Shown: positions 33,574 through 43,083 of the stretch, piece by piece
Layout of the letters: each line of letters begins with the position of its first letter
How positions within the stretch are numbered: the first letter of the stretch is position 1
Source of the DNA: Cyanobacteria bacterium OH_PDB_230
Lineage (GTDB): Bacteria; Cyanobacteriota; Vampirovibrionia; Gastranaerophilales; Gastranaerophilaceae
Length of the DNA: 64,000 bases
Reading direction: 5' to 3'
Assembly: GCA_023421795.1 (NCBI GenBank)
Contig: JAEZSO010000002.1
Coordinates: forward strand, 496,001 to 560,000
Translations under genes and position numbers: made by a program
The notes under the pieces: generated by a model
What the model saw: only the letters and a program-made list of their open reading frames with translations
The model's database searches: none
Told to the model about the DNA's origin: nothing

Positions 33574-34144
33574 TAATGTTTTACAACTTTTAGAATCGGC
33601 GCAAGGTGTTCTTCACGGTCATTTTTGCTTAACTTCGGGTTTACATTCAAATATATATTTTCAATGTGCTAAACTGTATCAATATCCTGAAATTACTGAA
33701 AAATTGGGGGAAATGTTGGCTCAAAAACTCTCTGATATAGAGTTTGATACAATAATAGCACCTGCTGTAGGAGCAGTAATTATAGGCTATGAAACCGCAA
33801 AGCAAGCTAAAAAAAGAAACCTTTTTGTTGAAAGAAAAGACGGCAAAATGGAGCTAAGAAGAGGTTATACTCTTTTAAAAGGTGAAAAAATAGTTATAAT
33901 AGAAGATGTGATTACGACGGCAAGAACAATAAATGAAACTGTTGAAGCCATAAAAGATTATGGAGCTGAGCTTGTTGCTGTAGGCTGCATAGTTGACAGG
34001 ACTTCCGGCCGTTCTGATTACAACATAAAATCGCTTATGCAAATCGATCCTGTAGTTTATGATCCTTCTGAATGCCCTTTATGCAAGGAAAATATCCCTA
34101 TAGTCAAGCCGGGAAGCCGTGAAGAAAAAGGGGTAAAGGTTTAA
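33566..34144 (+). CDS. pyrE: Orotate phosphoribosyltransferase
   Basis: 192 residues; joins orotate and PRPP to OMP. Signatures: GHFCLTSGLHSNIYFQCAK near 19-37, IIAPAVGAVIIGYETAK, ERKDGKMELRRGYTLLKGEK, and the PRPP loop VIIEDVITTARTI at about 110-122. It has a C-terminal CPLC pair. The ATG overlaps the pyrD end by eight bases, so the two are translationally coupled. PRPP comes from the prs gene product at 14037. Confidence 0.93.
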   Translation: MDNNVLQLLESAQGVLHGHFCLTSGLHSNIYFQCAKLYQYPEITEKLGEMLAQKLSDIEFDTIIAPAVGAVIIGYETAKQAKKRNLFVERKDGKMELRRGYTLLKGEKIVIIEDVITTARTINETVEAIKDYGAELVAVGCIVDRTSGRSDYNIKSLMQIDPVVYDPSECPLCKENIPIVKPGSREEKGVKV

Positions 34145-35070
34145 TGCTTAATCATTTGGTAGATATTGAAAGATTAACTAAACAAGAGATTATGTCTCTT
34201 ATCTCTATGGCAAAGACATTTAAATCAGGCGTCTATGAGTCGGCTGTAAAAGAGAAGACTGTCTCAATGATGTTTTGTGAAAACTCCACAAGAACCAAGT
34301 GCAGTTTTGAAGTAGCAGCGCAAAAACTAGGAATGAATGTAATAAATTTTGAAACCGCTAATTCTTCGATATCAAAAGGTGAATCGCTTAAAGATACCAT
34401 TGAAAACCTTCACTTCATTGGTGTTGATGCTGTTGTAATCCGTCATAGTCTCTCAGGGATAATCGATAATACAATCAATCAGGTCAAATATCCTATAAAA
34501 TTTATTAATGCAGGTGATGGAAACCACGCGCATCCCACTCAAGCCCTTCTCGATTTTTATACTATGCTTGAAAAATCAGGGAACGTTGAAGGGAAAAAGA
34601 TTACTATAGTTGGCGATGTTAAGCATAGTAGGGTCGCAAAATCAAATATAGCTTTATTAGGCAAGTTCGGTGCCGATATTAATGTTTGCGCGCCTACTTA
34701 TTTTAAGCCGGAAGAGGCGAATAGATATCCCGTAAAGTGGCATGACAGCATTGTAGAGGCAGTCAAGGATGCTGATATTGTTATGGTGCTGAGAGTTCAA
34801 AACGAAAGACACTCAGGAGGCTTATACCCTGATGCTTTTGAGTACAAAAGACAATTTGAAATCGACACAAAAATTCTGAAAAAATATGCAAGTCCGAATG
34901 TGGTTTTGATGCACCCCGGCCCTGCAAATAGAAATATCGAAATTTCCTCAGAATTATTGGATAATAAAGTAGGAGAAACAATTTTAGAGCAGGCGAGAAA
35001 TGGGGTTTTTGTTAGGATGGCGGTTTTGAATTCTCTACTATCACAAAAGGAGGTCAGTAATGCTTCTTAA
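34144..35070 (+). CDS. pyrB: Aspartate carbamoyltransferase catalytic subunit
   Basis: 308 residues; condenses carbamoyl phosphate with aspartate. Motifs: CENSTRTKCSFEVAAQKLG (carbamoyl-phosphate STRT loop) near 43-61, SKGESLKDT, VVIRHSLSG, GDGNHAHPTQALLDFYTM, GDVKHSRVAKSN, and LMHPGPANRNIEI with the HPGP loop. Length is typical. The first base of its ATG is the last base of the pyrE stop. No pyrI regulatory subunit is present, so allosteric control by that route is not expected. Confidence 0.94.
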   Translation: MLNHLVDIERLTKQEIMSLISMAKTFKSGVYESAVKEKTVSMMFCENSTRTKCSFEVAAQKLGMNVINFETANSSISKGESLKDTIENLHFIGVDAVVIRHSLSGIIDNTINQVKYPIKFINAGDGNHAHPTQALLDFYTMLEKSGNVEGKKITIVGDVKHSRVAKSNIALLGKFGADINVCAPTYFKPEEANRYPVKWHDSIVEAVKDADIVMVLRVQNERHSGGLYPDAFEYKRQFEIDTKILKKYASPNVVLMHPGPANRNIEISSELLDNKVGETILEQARNGVFVRMAVLNSLLSQKEVSNAS

Positions 35071-36331
35071 AGGTGCAAGAGTTGTAAATCCTTCTGATAA
35101 TCTTGATAAAACCCTTGATATAAGGATTGAGAACGAAATAATCAATGAAATATCACCTTCGATAGTTCCAAAAGAAGGCGAAAAAGTCTATGATTATTCA
35201 AACAAAGTAATAACTCCGGGATTAATTGATATGCATTGCCACCTTCGTGAACCCGGTTTTGCTTCCAAAGAAACGATAAAAACAGGGATTGAATCAGCTT
35301 TAAACGGCGGCTATACTGCGATTTGCCCTATGGCAAACACTAATCCTGCGGTCGATAACTTGATGACGCTTAGTTATGTTATTGATAAAGCCAAAGCAGC
35401 ATCACAAATAGGTTTTTATCCTATTTGCGCTCTCACAAAGGGGTTAGAAGGCAAGAAGCTAGTTAATGTGTCTGAACTTATAGATAACGGTGCGATTGCA
35501 TTCTCGGATGATGGGAAACCCGTTGAGGATATGAAGCTTTTAAGCTTTGCTCTTGAGTACATAGGGTCTCAAAATTCTCTTGTTATTTCTCACTCAGAAG
35601 ACAGTTCTCTGGCAAGAGGGGGCTCCATAAATGAAAGTTATATAAGCAGCAAACTTGGTCTGAAAGGGATTTCTGTTATGGCTGAAAGTGTTGCTGTTGC
35701 AAGAGAGCTTGAAATAGTAAGACATTTGAATTCGAGATATCATTTTGCGCATATTTCTACAAAAAGAGCGTTAGAACTTATAAGACAAGCTAAAAAAGAA
35801 GGCCTGAAAGTTACGTGTGAAACGGCTCCACATTATTTTAGCCTCGCCCAAGAAGATATGATTGCTTATGATTCAAGATTCAAAGTAAACCCTCCCATAA
35901 GAAGCAAGGAAGACTTGGCGGCAATTGTTGAGGCTCTACAAGATGGCACGATTGATGTTATCGCGACAGATCACGCCCCTCATACCGTTGAAGAAAAGAA
36001 TCTTCCGATACAAACCGCACCAATGGGGATAGCCGGTTTTGAGACAGCGTTGGGACTGACTTTGACAAATCTTGTCCATACCAACAAGCTGAGTTTGATA
36101 AAAACAATAGAAAAATTAACCGTTAAACCTTCTGAAATACTTAATTTGAAAGAACAAGGAAGTATAGAGGCAGGTAAAAAAGCAAATTTAACAATTATAG
36201 ATTTGGATTTGGAATGGGTTGTGGATGCTTCTAAATTTAAATCAAAATGCAGAATTTCACCTTTCGACGGACAAAAATTAAAAGGTAAAGCAATAGCAAC
36301 TGTGATAAACGGGACATTAAACATAATATAG
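35060..36331 (+). CDS. pyrC: Dihydroorotase
   Basis: 423 residues; a zinc amidohydrolase closing carbamoyl-aspartate to dihydroorotate. It has GLIDMHCHLREPGF with the metal-binding HxH, CPMANTNP, a central SHSEDSSLARGG, FAHISTKRALELIR, CETAPHYF, and the catalytic ATDHAPHTVEEK. This is the PyrC type I (multifunctional-type) form of ~425 residues. It overlaps pyrB by 11 bases and AAAGGAGG precedes its ATG. Confidence 0.94.
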   Translation: MLLKGARVVNPSDNLDKTLDIRIENEIINEISPSIVPKEGEKVYDYSNKVITPGLIDMHCHLREPGFASKETIKTGIESALNGGYTAICPMANTNPAVDNLMTLSYVIDKAKAASQIGFYPICALTKGLEGKKLVNVSELIDNGAIAFSDDGKPVEDMKLLSFALEYIGSQNSLVISHSEDSSLARGGSINESYISSKLGLKGISVMAESVAVARELEIVRHLNSRYHFAHISTKRALELIRQAKKEGLKVTCETAPHYFSLAQEDMIAYDSRFKVNPPIRSKEDLAAIVEALQDGTIDVIATDHAPHTVEEKNLPIQTAPMGIAGFETALGLTLTNLVHTNKLSLIKTIEKLTVKPSEILNLKEQGSIEAGKKANLTIIDLDLEWVVDASKFKSKCRISPFDGQKLKGKAIATVINGTLNII

Positions 36332-36341
36332 GAAGATAATA

Positions 36342-38183
36342 ATGGAAATTAAACCTGAGATAAAAGAGAAAATAGTTCTGGCGCTGGATGTCGACAATAT
36401 TGATACGGCAAAAAGCCTTATTATGGAACTTAAAGACTATATTGGAGTCTTTAAGGTCGGGCTCCAGCTTTATACCGCAAACGGCGGCGAGATTTTCAGA
36501 TTTATGAAAGAGCATAATATAAAGTTCTTTTTTGATGTGAAGCTTATGGACATACCAAATACGGTTGCAAAAGCTTCTGAAAATATAATCAGAAATGGTG
36601 CCACTTTCTACAACGTCCATACTCTAGGGGGTATGGAAATGATGGCTGAATCAGCTGAGGCTGCCAAAAATACAGCCAGAGAAATGGGAGTGGAAGAACC
36701 AATAATATTGGGCGTTACAGTTTTAACCAGCATCAACGACGATACGCTTAACAACCAATTAAAGATTCCTCATAAATCAAACGACTATGTTATAGATTTG
36801 GCGATATTAGCGAAGAAAAGCGGCTTAACTGGTGTTGTAGCCAGCGTTTGGGAGGCAAGAAGGATAAAACAGGCATGCGGACAGGACTTTAAAGTTTTAT
36901 GTCCCGGCATAAGGCCTAACTGGTCTTCAAAAGACGACCAAAAAAGGCTTGCGACTCCAAAACTTGCAATAAAAGAAGGAGCAGATTATCTTGTTATAGG
37001 AAGGGCAGTTACTTCCGCTGAAAACAGGATAGAAGCTATGCAAAAAATCCATGAAGAAATAGAAAACGCTTTGCTTACTCAAAATGAATCATCGGCGATT
37101 CAAAAAGCAAGACTGCTTCTGGAAAACGGGATGATATTTGAAGGTGAATCGTTTGGTGCTGATGGTACTTCTTTTGGGGAGGTGGTTTTCAACACTTCGA
37201 TGGCGGGTTATCAAGAGATATTGACAGACCCATCATACGCAGAGCAAGTTATTGTTATGACTTATCCTGAAATCGGTAACTACGGCATAAATAAAGATGA
37301 TTTTGAATCAGGGAAAGTCCACGCTAAAGGATTTATTGTCAAAAACTGCTGTGAAAACGAAAGTCATTATAAAAGTGTTCAGACGATTTCTGACTACTTA
37401 AAACAAAATAATATTATTGCGATAAATAAAATCGATACCAGAGCTCTTACAAAAATAATAAGAGAAACAGGCGATATGAACTGCGCAATTACAACGGGTG
37501 AAATAACAAAAGAGATAAAAGACAAGTTAAGTTCATATAAAATGAGCGAAAATATCTCGATAGACGTTTCGACTTATAAAGCGGAAAAAATAAAAGGAAC
37601 AGGGGTAAATATAGCTGTTATTGACTTGGGTATAAAGAAAAGCATAATAGAGTGCCTGAAATCTTTAAACTGTAATATAACGGTTTTCCCTGCTGATACA
37701 GATGCAGAAACCATCTTGGCAGAAGAATTTGATGCGGTGATTTTGTCAAACGGGCCAGGAAACCCAAAAGATGCCGTGAAGACAATCGAAACTGCAAAAG
37801 ATTTGTTGGGGCTGCTTCCGTTATATGGAATCTGTTTAGGGCATCAGATTTTGTCGATTGCTCTCGGAGCTTCTACATATAAGCTGAAATACGGGCACAG
37901 GGGGGCTAATCATCCTGTAATAAACTTGGAGACAAATAAAGTCTTTATGACTTCTCAAAACCACGGTTACGCAGTGCTTGAGGGAAGTCTTGAGGATAAT
38001 ATTGAAATAACATATCAAAATTTAAACGACTGGACAATAGAAGGAATCAGATGCAAAGAACAGATGGTGGAAAGTGTTCAATTCCACCCTGAAGCGGCTC
38101 CTGGTCCTTATGATGCAAATGAAATCTTAAAAGAATGGATTAATAAATTAGAGAAAGAGGCTAAATTATGCCAAAAAATATAG
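36342..38183 (+). CDS. PyrF-CarA fusion: OMP decarboxylase and carbamoyl-phosphate synthase small subunit
   Basis: 613 residues combining two pathway enzymes. Residues 5-240 are OMP decarboxylase (last step to UMP): IVLALDVDN, VFKVGLQLY, catalytic FFDVKLMDIP with D65, K67 and D70, and CPGIRP. Residues 253-605 are CarA (first step): ARLLLENGMIFEGESFGADG, FNTSMAGYQEILTDPSY, TYPEIGNYGI, and the glutamine amidotransferase triad C498 in GICLGHQ, H582 and E584 in FHPEAAPGP. Both halves look complete. The linker (about 241-252) is short. This fusion of the first and last enzymes is not one of the well-known pyrimidine fusions. It overlaps carB by 16 bases. Confidence 0.9.
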   Translation: MEIKPEIKEKIVLALDVDNIDTAKSLIMELKDYIGVFKVGLQLYTANGGEIFRFMKEHNIKFFFDVKLMDIPNTVAKASENIIRNGATFYNVHTLGGMEMMAESAEAAKNTAREMGVEEPIILGVTVLTSINDDTLNNQLKIPHKSNDYVIDLAILAKKSGLTGVVASVWEARRIKQACGQDFKVLCPGIRPNWSSKDDQKRLATPKLAIKEGADYLVIGRAVTSAENRIEAMQKIHEEIENALLTQNESSAIQKARLLLENGMIFEGESFGADGTSFGEVVFNTSMAGYQEILTDPSYAEQVIVMTYPEIGNYGINKDDFESGKVHAKGFIVKNCCENESHYKSVQTISDYLKQNNIIAINKIDTRALTKIIRETGDMNCAITTGEITKEIKDKLSSYKMSENISIDVSTYKAEKIKGTGVNIAVIDLGIKKSIIECLKSLNCNITVFPADTDAETILAEEFDAVILSNGPGNPKDAVKTIETAKDLLGLLPLYGICLGHQILSIALGASTYKLKYGHRGANHPVINLETNKVFMTSQNHGYAVLEGSLEDNIEITYQNLNDWTIEGIRCKEQMVESVQFHPEAAPGPYDANEILKEWINKLEKEAKLCQKI

Positions 38184-41100
38184 ACATAAGAAAAGTTTTA
38201 GTTATCGGCTCGGGACCTATCGTTATAGGACAGGCAGCTGAATTCGACTACGCAGGTGTGCAGGCTTGTAGAGCTCTTAAAGAAGAAGGAATCGCCGTGG
38301 TGCTTGTAAATTCAAATCCTGCGACAATTATGACAGACGAAAATATAGCTGATAAGGTCTATATACAGCCTTTAACAGTTGAATCTCTGGAATATATTAT
38401 AGAAAAAGAAAGACCGGATGGGCTTATAGCAAGTTTAGGCGGTCAGACAGGGTTGAATTTGGCTGTCGAGCTCGATGAAAAAGGCATATTGGGAAAATAC
38501 GACATAAAGCTTCTAGGTACAAAAATCGAATCTATTAAAAATGCTGAAGACAGGGAACTGTTTAAAAACCTGATGAACCAAATAGATGAACCTGTCCCGG
38601 AAAGCGACACCGTATCTAATTTTGAAGATGCACAAAAATTTGCTCAAAAAATAGGTTTTCCTATAATCGTAAGGCCTGCTTATACACTAGGAGGTTCTGG
38701 TGGTGGTATAGCCAATAATTATGCTGAATATGAAGAAATAGTTCATACAGGATTGTCTTTGAGCCCTATTTCTCAGGTCCTTGTCGAAAAAAGTATCGCA
38801 GGGTATAAAGAAATCGAATACGAAGTTATGAGAGATTCAAATGATACCTGTATAACCATATGTAATATGGAAAATATAGACCCTATCGGTATTCATACAG
38901 GTGACAGCTTTGTAGTCGCGCCGTCTCAGACACTTACAAACAAAGAATACCAAATGCTTAGAACTTCCGCTATTAAAATAATCAGAGCTTTAAAAATTGA
39001 AGGCGGATGCAATGTTCAGTACGCTTTAGATACAGTAAGCAACCAGTATTATGTAATTGAGGTTAACCCAAGAGTTAGCCGTTCTTCAGCCTTAGCATCA
39101 AAAGCAACCGGCTACCCTATTGCAAAAGTCACTACCAAAATAGCAATAGGCTACAATTTGCACGAGATCCCAAATTCTATTACCCATAAAACAGTAGCTG
39201 CATTTGAACCGGCGCTTGATTATGTGGTGACGAAAATTCCGAAATGGCCGTTTGATAAATTTGCCCATGGAGACAGAATCCTAGGCACAAAAATGAAAGC
39301 CACCGGAGAAGTAATGGCGATAGGAAGAACTTTTGAAAGTTCATTTAAAAAAGCCGTAACCTCAATTGAGTCAAAATATACAGGAGTCCTAAGAGGCAGA
39401 CATATGGAGTGCAGCGAAGATGAATTGAAAGCGCTTCTTCATGTACAGGACGACAGAAGGATTTTTAGGGTAGCGGAAGCCTTAAATCGAGGCATAACAG
39501 TAGATGAAATAAACAAAATTACAAAAATAGACAGATGGTTTATAAATAAAATCAAAAATTTAGTGGATTTTGAAAATGCTCTAAAAACAAAACCGTTAAC
39601 TTTAGAAACATACAAAGAAGCAAAAGAAAAAGGGTTCTTGGATTTAGAAATAGCAAGATTTACAAGAAAAGACATAAAAGAAATAGAAGAATTCAGAAAA
39701 CAAAACAACGTATCGGCTGTATTTAAGATAGTAGATACTTGCGCAGCTGAATTTAAGGCTTACACCCCTTATTATTACTCTACATATAATGAAATGGACG
39801 AAAGCACTATAAACAGAAATGAAAAATCTATCCTTATCCTGGGTTCAGGCCCAATAAGAATCGGTCAAGGGATAGAATTCGATTATTGCTCTGTTCACGC
39901 TGCTTGGGGAGTTAAAAACAATGGATATAAGTCTTTGATTGTCAATTCAAACCCTGAAACGTTAAGTACTGACTTTGATGTGGCTGATAAATTGTATTTT
40001 GAACCTATGCATATTGAAAATATTATGAATATTATAGAAAAAGAAAATCCAGAAGGCGTTATGGTTCAGTTTGGTGGGCAAACAGCTATAAACCTTGCTT
40101 CAAAACTTCAGGAAAAAGGGGTTAAAATCCTTGGTACGTCTTTAGAATCGATACATATAGCAGAAGACAGGAAGTTATTTGAACAGCTGCTTAGAAGGTT
40201 AAATATCCCTCAACCTAAAGGAAGCGCCATAAAAAATATTTCTGAGGCATTGGAAGTCGCCAAGGAACTGGGTTATCCGTTGCTTGTTCGTCCTTCTTAT
40301 GTAATCGGCGGACGCGGAATGCAGGTTGTATATAACAAGGAAGAACTTTTAAGTTATATAGAAAGCGCAATCAAGTTCTCTGATGAACATCCTATCTTGA
40401 TAGATCAATACATAGAGGGCGATGAACTCGAATTGGATGCGATTTCAGATGGCGAAAATGTTTTGATACCCGGTATAACAGAGCATATCGAAAGAGCTGG
40501 GGTTCATTCAGGTGACAGCATCGCAATTTACCCTACCCAAAAAATATCAGATGAAATCATCTCTAATTTGATTGAATATACCGAGAAAATTGCCAAATCG
40601 CTCCAAATAAAAGGCTTGATGAATATTCAGTTTGTTCTTAAAAATAACGTTGCCTATGTCATTGAAGTTAATCCAAGAGCATCAAGAACGGTGCCTATCC
40701 TGAGCAAGGTTACCAATATTCCTATGGTAGATATCGGTATCAATGCAATTTTAGGAAAAAGCTTGATTCAGCAAGGTGTTGAAATAGGGCTGGCAAGGAA
40801 AACATCTCTTGTCTGCGCTAAAGTCCCTATATTCTCATTCCAAAAACTAAACAGGATTGACCCCGCGTTAGCTCCTGAGATGAAGTCTACAGGTGAAGTT
40901 CTTGGTATTGACACAGTATACGAAAAAGCATTGTTAAAAGGCTTTATAGCAGCAGGGTACGATTTCTCGACAAAAAGAGGAAACGTATTGATTTCTGTTA
41001 ATGACCATTATAAAAAACAGTCTCTGGATGTTGCTCAAACACTTGTAAGGCTAGGTTATAAGCTTATTGCTACAACAGGGACCCATAAGTTTTTGAAGCT

Positions 41101-41407
41101 CAATAACATAGAATCCAAAGAAATCGAAAAATTTGATATCGAAAAGATTCAAAGAAATATGAAAAATAAAGAGTTGTGCTTTATAATCAATACTCCTACT
41201 ACAAACAATAATTCCGCAAGGTATGGGTCTGAAGACAGAGGCTTTTTGATCAGAACAATCGCTGAGATGTATTCAACTCCTTGTTTCACGACAATGGATA
41301 CGGCAAGAGCTTACTTAAAGGCACTTGAATATTATACTCAGGGTCAAAAACTATCTTACGACAGTATTGAGTGCTATAGAGAACATAACGCAGCTTCTAA
41401 AGTGTAA
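38168..41407 (+). CDS. carB: Carbamoyl-phosphate synthase large subunit
   Basis: 1079 residues; makes carbamoyl phosphate from bicarbonate, ATP and ammonia channelled from CarA. Two homologous ATP-grasp halves are clear: the first has VLVIGSGPIVIGQAAEFDYAG, SLGGQTGLNLA, RPAYTLGGSGGG and VIEVNPRVSRSSALASKATGYP; the second has ILILGSGPIRIGQGIEFDYC, FGGQTAINLA, RPSYVIGGRGMQV and VIEVNPRASRTVPILSK. The C-terminal MGS-like allosteric domain (from ~945) ends the chain. It closes the operon. An AT-only inverted repeat covers its stop codon (41403-41419) but lacks a T tract. Confidence 0.95.
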   Translation: MPKNIDIRKVLVIGSGPIVIGQAAEFDYAGVQACRALKEEGIAVVLVNSNPATIMTDENIADKVYIQPLTVESLEYIIEKERPDGLIASLGGQTGLNLAVELDEKGILGKYDIKLLGTKIESIKNAEDRELFKNLMNQIDEPVPESDTVSNFEDAQKFAQKIGFPIIVRPAYTLGGSGGGIANNYAEYEEIVHTGLSLSPISQVLVEKSIAGYKEIEYEVMRDSNDTCITICNMENIDPIGIHTGDSFVVAPSQTLTNKEYQMLRTSAIKIIRALKIEGGCNVQYALDTVSNQYYVIEVNPRVSRSSALASKATGYPIAKVTTKIAIGYNLHEIPNSITHKTVAAFEPALDYVVTKIPKWPFDKFAHGDRILGTKMKATGEVMAIGRTFESSFKKAVTSIESKYTGVLRGRHMECSEDELKALLHVQDDRRIFRVAEALNRGITVDEINKITKIDRWFINKIKNLVDFENALKTKPLTLETYKEAKEKGFLDLEIARFTRKDIKEIEEFRKQNNVSAVFKIVDTCAAEFKAYTPYYYSTYNEMDESTINRNEKSILILGSGPIRIGQGIEFDYCSVHAAWGVKNNGYKSLIVNSNPETLSTDFDVADKLYFEPMHIENIMNIIEKENPEGVMVQFGGQTAINLASKLQEKGVKILGTSLESIHIAEDRKLFEQLLRRLNIPQPKGSAIKNISEALEVAKELGYPLLVRPSYVIGGRGMQVVYNKEELLSYIESAIKFSDEHPILIDQYIEGDELELDAISDGENVLIPGITEHIERAGVHSGDSIAIYPTQKISDEIISNLIEYTEKIAKSLQIKGLMNIQFVLKNNVAYVIEVNPRASRTVPILSKVTNIPMVDIGINAILGKSLIQQGVEIGLARKTSLVCAKVPIFSFQKLNRIDPALAPEMKSTGEVLGIDTVYEKALLKGFIAAGYDFSTKRGNVLISVNDHYKKQSLDVAQTLVRLGYKLIATTGTHKFLKLNNIESKEIEKFDIEKIQRNMKNKELCFIINTPTTNNNSARYGSEDRGFLIRTIAEMYSTPCFTTMDTARAYLKALEYYTQGQKLSYDSIECYREHNAASKV

Positions 41408-41499
41408 AATATTTTTACAAATTAGCATAAAAATCATTTGAAATAGCAAAAGATTTCCTTTCGGGTTGTATAAACATACAGTGAGCAAAGGAGATCAGA

Positions 41500-43029
41500 G
41501 TGAGAGTCAATTTTTGTGCTAATACAGAAGTAAATACGTTATATTTTAGTGATGTTCATTCAAAAACCACTAATGTCAGGACTTTTAAGACTGCAGTAGA
41601 CACCTTTGATAAAGAAAACGAAGATAAGATAAGCTTAAAGTTAGCAGGCGGGGACATAAATATGGACTGCTCGCTTCCTATAAATACACTTATTTTGAAA
41701 CTGATGAATTCTATGAAAATAGATGCTTCAAGCGTTGGAAACCACGACTTTGAAGGCGGCAATTATTGGGCGCAGGCGATGGAGAAAATTAAGCCTCATT
41801 TTAAATTCTTGTCTTCAAATCTTGTTTTTTCTAAGCCAAACCCTGTTGAAGATAAGATTGCAAAATCAGTTGTTATTGAGAAAAAAGGCGAAAAATTTGG
41901 GGTTATAGGAGTTTCTCCTATCGACGGAAAAGATTTGATGTATGTTGCTCCTTTTAATGAATATATAGATATTTTAGATTTCGATAAGACGGTGCAAAGC
42001 ATCAAAAAAGAGGTCTGTGAATTAGAAAGACAAGGGATAAATAAAATATTCCTTTTGGCCCATACCGGAAAAGAGTCAAAAGACCACGGGCAATTATACG
42101 AGAGATTCGCCAAGTTGGGCGGAATCGATGTTATAATTGGCGGCCATGACCATAAAGAGTTCGATTATTGGTGTGAATCTGACAGGGGCGAGCCGGTAAA
42201 AATCGTTTCAGTCGGAAAGGCAGATAACAAAGATATTCTAGGGGAAGATTTGGACTCTTTCGGTGTTTTGAAAACAGTTTTCGATGAAAACGGAGTGTTG
42301 ATTCCTGAAGAGTGTAAAAATGATTTTAAACTGTCAAGAGATTATCCTGTGAATGATGCGGTTTGCGATATGGAAGAAGAATATTTGCATTCTAGACAGG
42401 TAATAACCAAAAGCAGCTGTGATATGACATGTTCTAACAGAAAAACTCAAGAGAATCCTGTTGCTGATCTTGCGGCAGATGCAATGCTGTGGGTGGTAAA
42501 CAAAGACACTAATGGGGACAAGGCTCAAATTGCATTTGTAAATTCAGGTGGTGTAAGAAGCGAATTGAACAAAGGTGATATTACAATCGGTATGATTCGT
42601 CAAGCATTGCCTTTTACAAGCAAGGTTCTTATCAAGACTACATTGACAAAAGAAAAAATAATCGAAACCTTAAATGTAGGTTCGAGATCATTGTCATATC
42701 CTAAAGTTGAACCCGGTTTGATGCAAGTTGGAGGATTGTCTTACACGGTGGGTAAAGACGGACTTGTGAAAGATGTTTACCTTTTAAATGAAGATGGCTC
42801 ATTAGGTGAAAAAATAGACGAACAGCCTGATGATAAATTGTATACGGTTGTATATGATTCTTTTCTTTTGACAGGGGTTGCGGGATTGCAAAGCATGAAA
42901 AAAGATTCCAATGACCCTTCGATAGAAACCTTCTCTCATACACCTCAAGATGCTTTAATTGAGTATTTGTCTCAAAACTATAAAGACAAGGCTATCGAAA
43001 GCATTCCTAACAGGATTAAGTTTGAATAA
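41500..43029 (+). CDS. 5'-nucleotidase/UshA-like metallophosphoesterase with NFCA N-terminus
   Basis: 509 residues from a GTG with AAAGGAG six bases upstream. The metallophosphoesterase domain has TLYFSDVHSKT, AGGDINMDCS, SVGNHDFEGGNYW, LLAHTGKESKDHG and IGGHDHKEFDYW; the C-terminal 5'-nucleotidase domain has FVNSGGVRSELNKGDITIG and a substrate-binding region to the end. The family is normally exported, but no signal peptide is present. The chain starts MRVNFCANTEVN, resembling the tails on other proteins here. It is just downstream of the pyr operon; it could hydrolyse nucleotides, UDP-sugars or another phosphoester. Confidence 0.8.
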   Translation: MRVNFCANTEVNTLYFSDVHSKTTNVRTFKTAVDTFDKENEDKISLKLAGGDINMDCSLPINTLILKLMNSMKIDASSVGNHDFEGGNYWAQAMEKIKPHFKFLSSNLVFSKPNPVEDKIAKSVVIEKKGEKFGVIGVSPIDGKDLMYVAPFNEYIDILDFDKTVQSIKKEVCELERQGINKIFLLAHTGKESKDHGQLYERFAKLGGIDVIIGGHDHKEFDYWCESDRGEPVKIVSVGKADNKDILGEDLDSFGVLKTVFDENGVLIPEECKNDFKLSRDYPVNDAVCDMEEEYLHSRQVITKSSCDMTCSNRKTQENPVADLAADAMLWVVNKDTNGDKAQIAFVNSGGVRSELNKGDITIGMIRQALPFTSKVLIKTTLTKEKIIETLNVGSRSLSYPKVEPGLMQVGGLSYTVGKDGLVKDVYLLNEDGSLGEKIDEQPDDKLYTVVYDSFLLTGVAGLQSMKKDSNDPSIETFSHTPQDALIEYLSQNYKDKAIESIPNRIKFE

Positions 43030-43083
43030 TATTGTAGATAGACATAATTGCAATTTCTGCAAGCTTATTGTCTAATAGTCTGT

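Noticed and set aside
41403..41419. Terminator after carB
   Set aside because: The TGTAAAA-TAT-TTTTACA palindrome has only two G-C pairs and no T tract; too weak to call.
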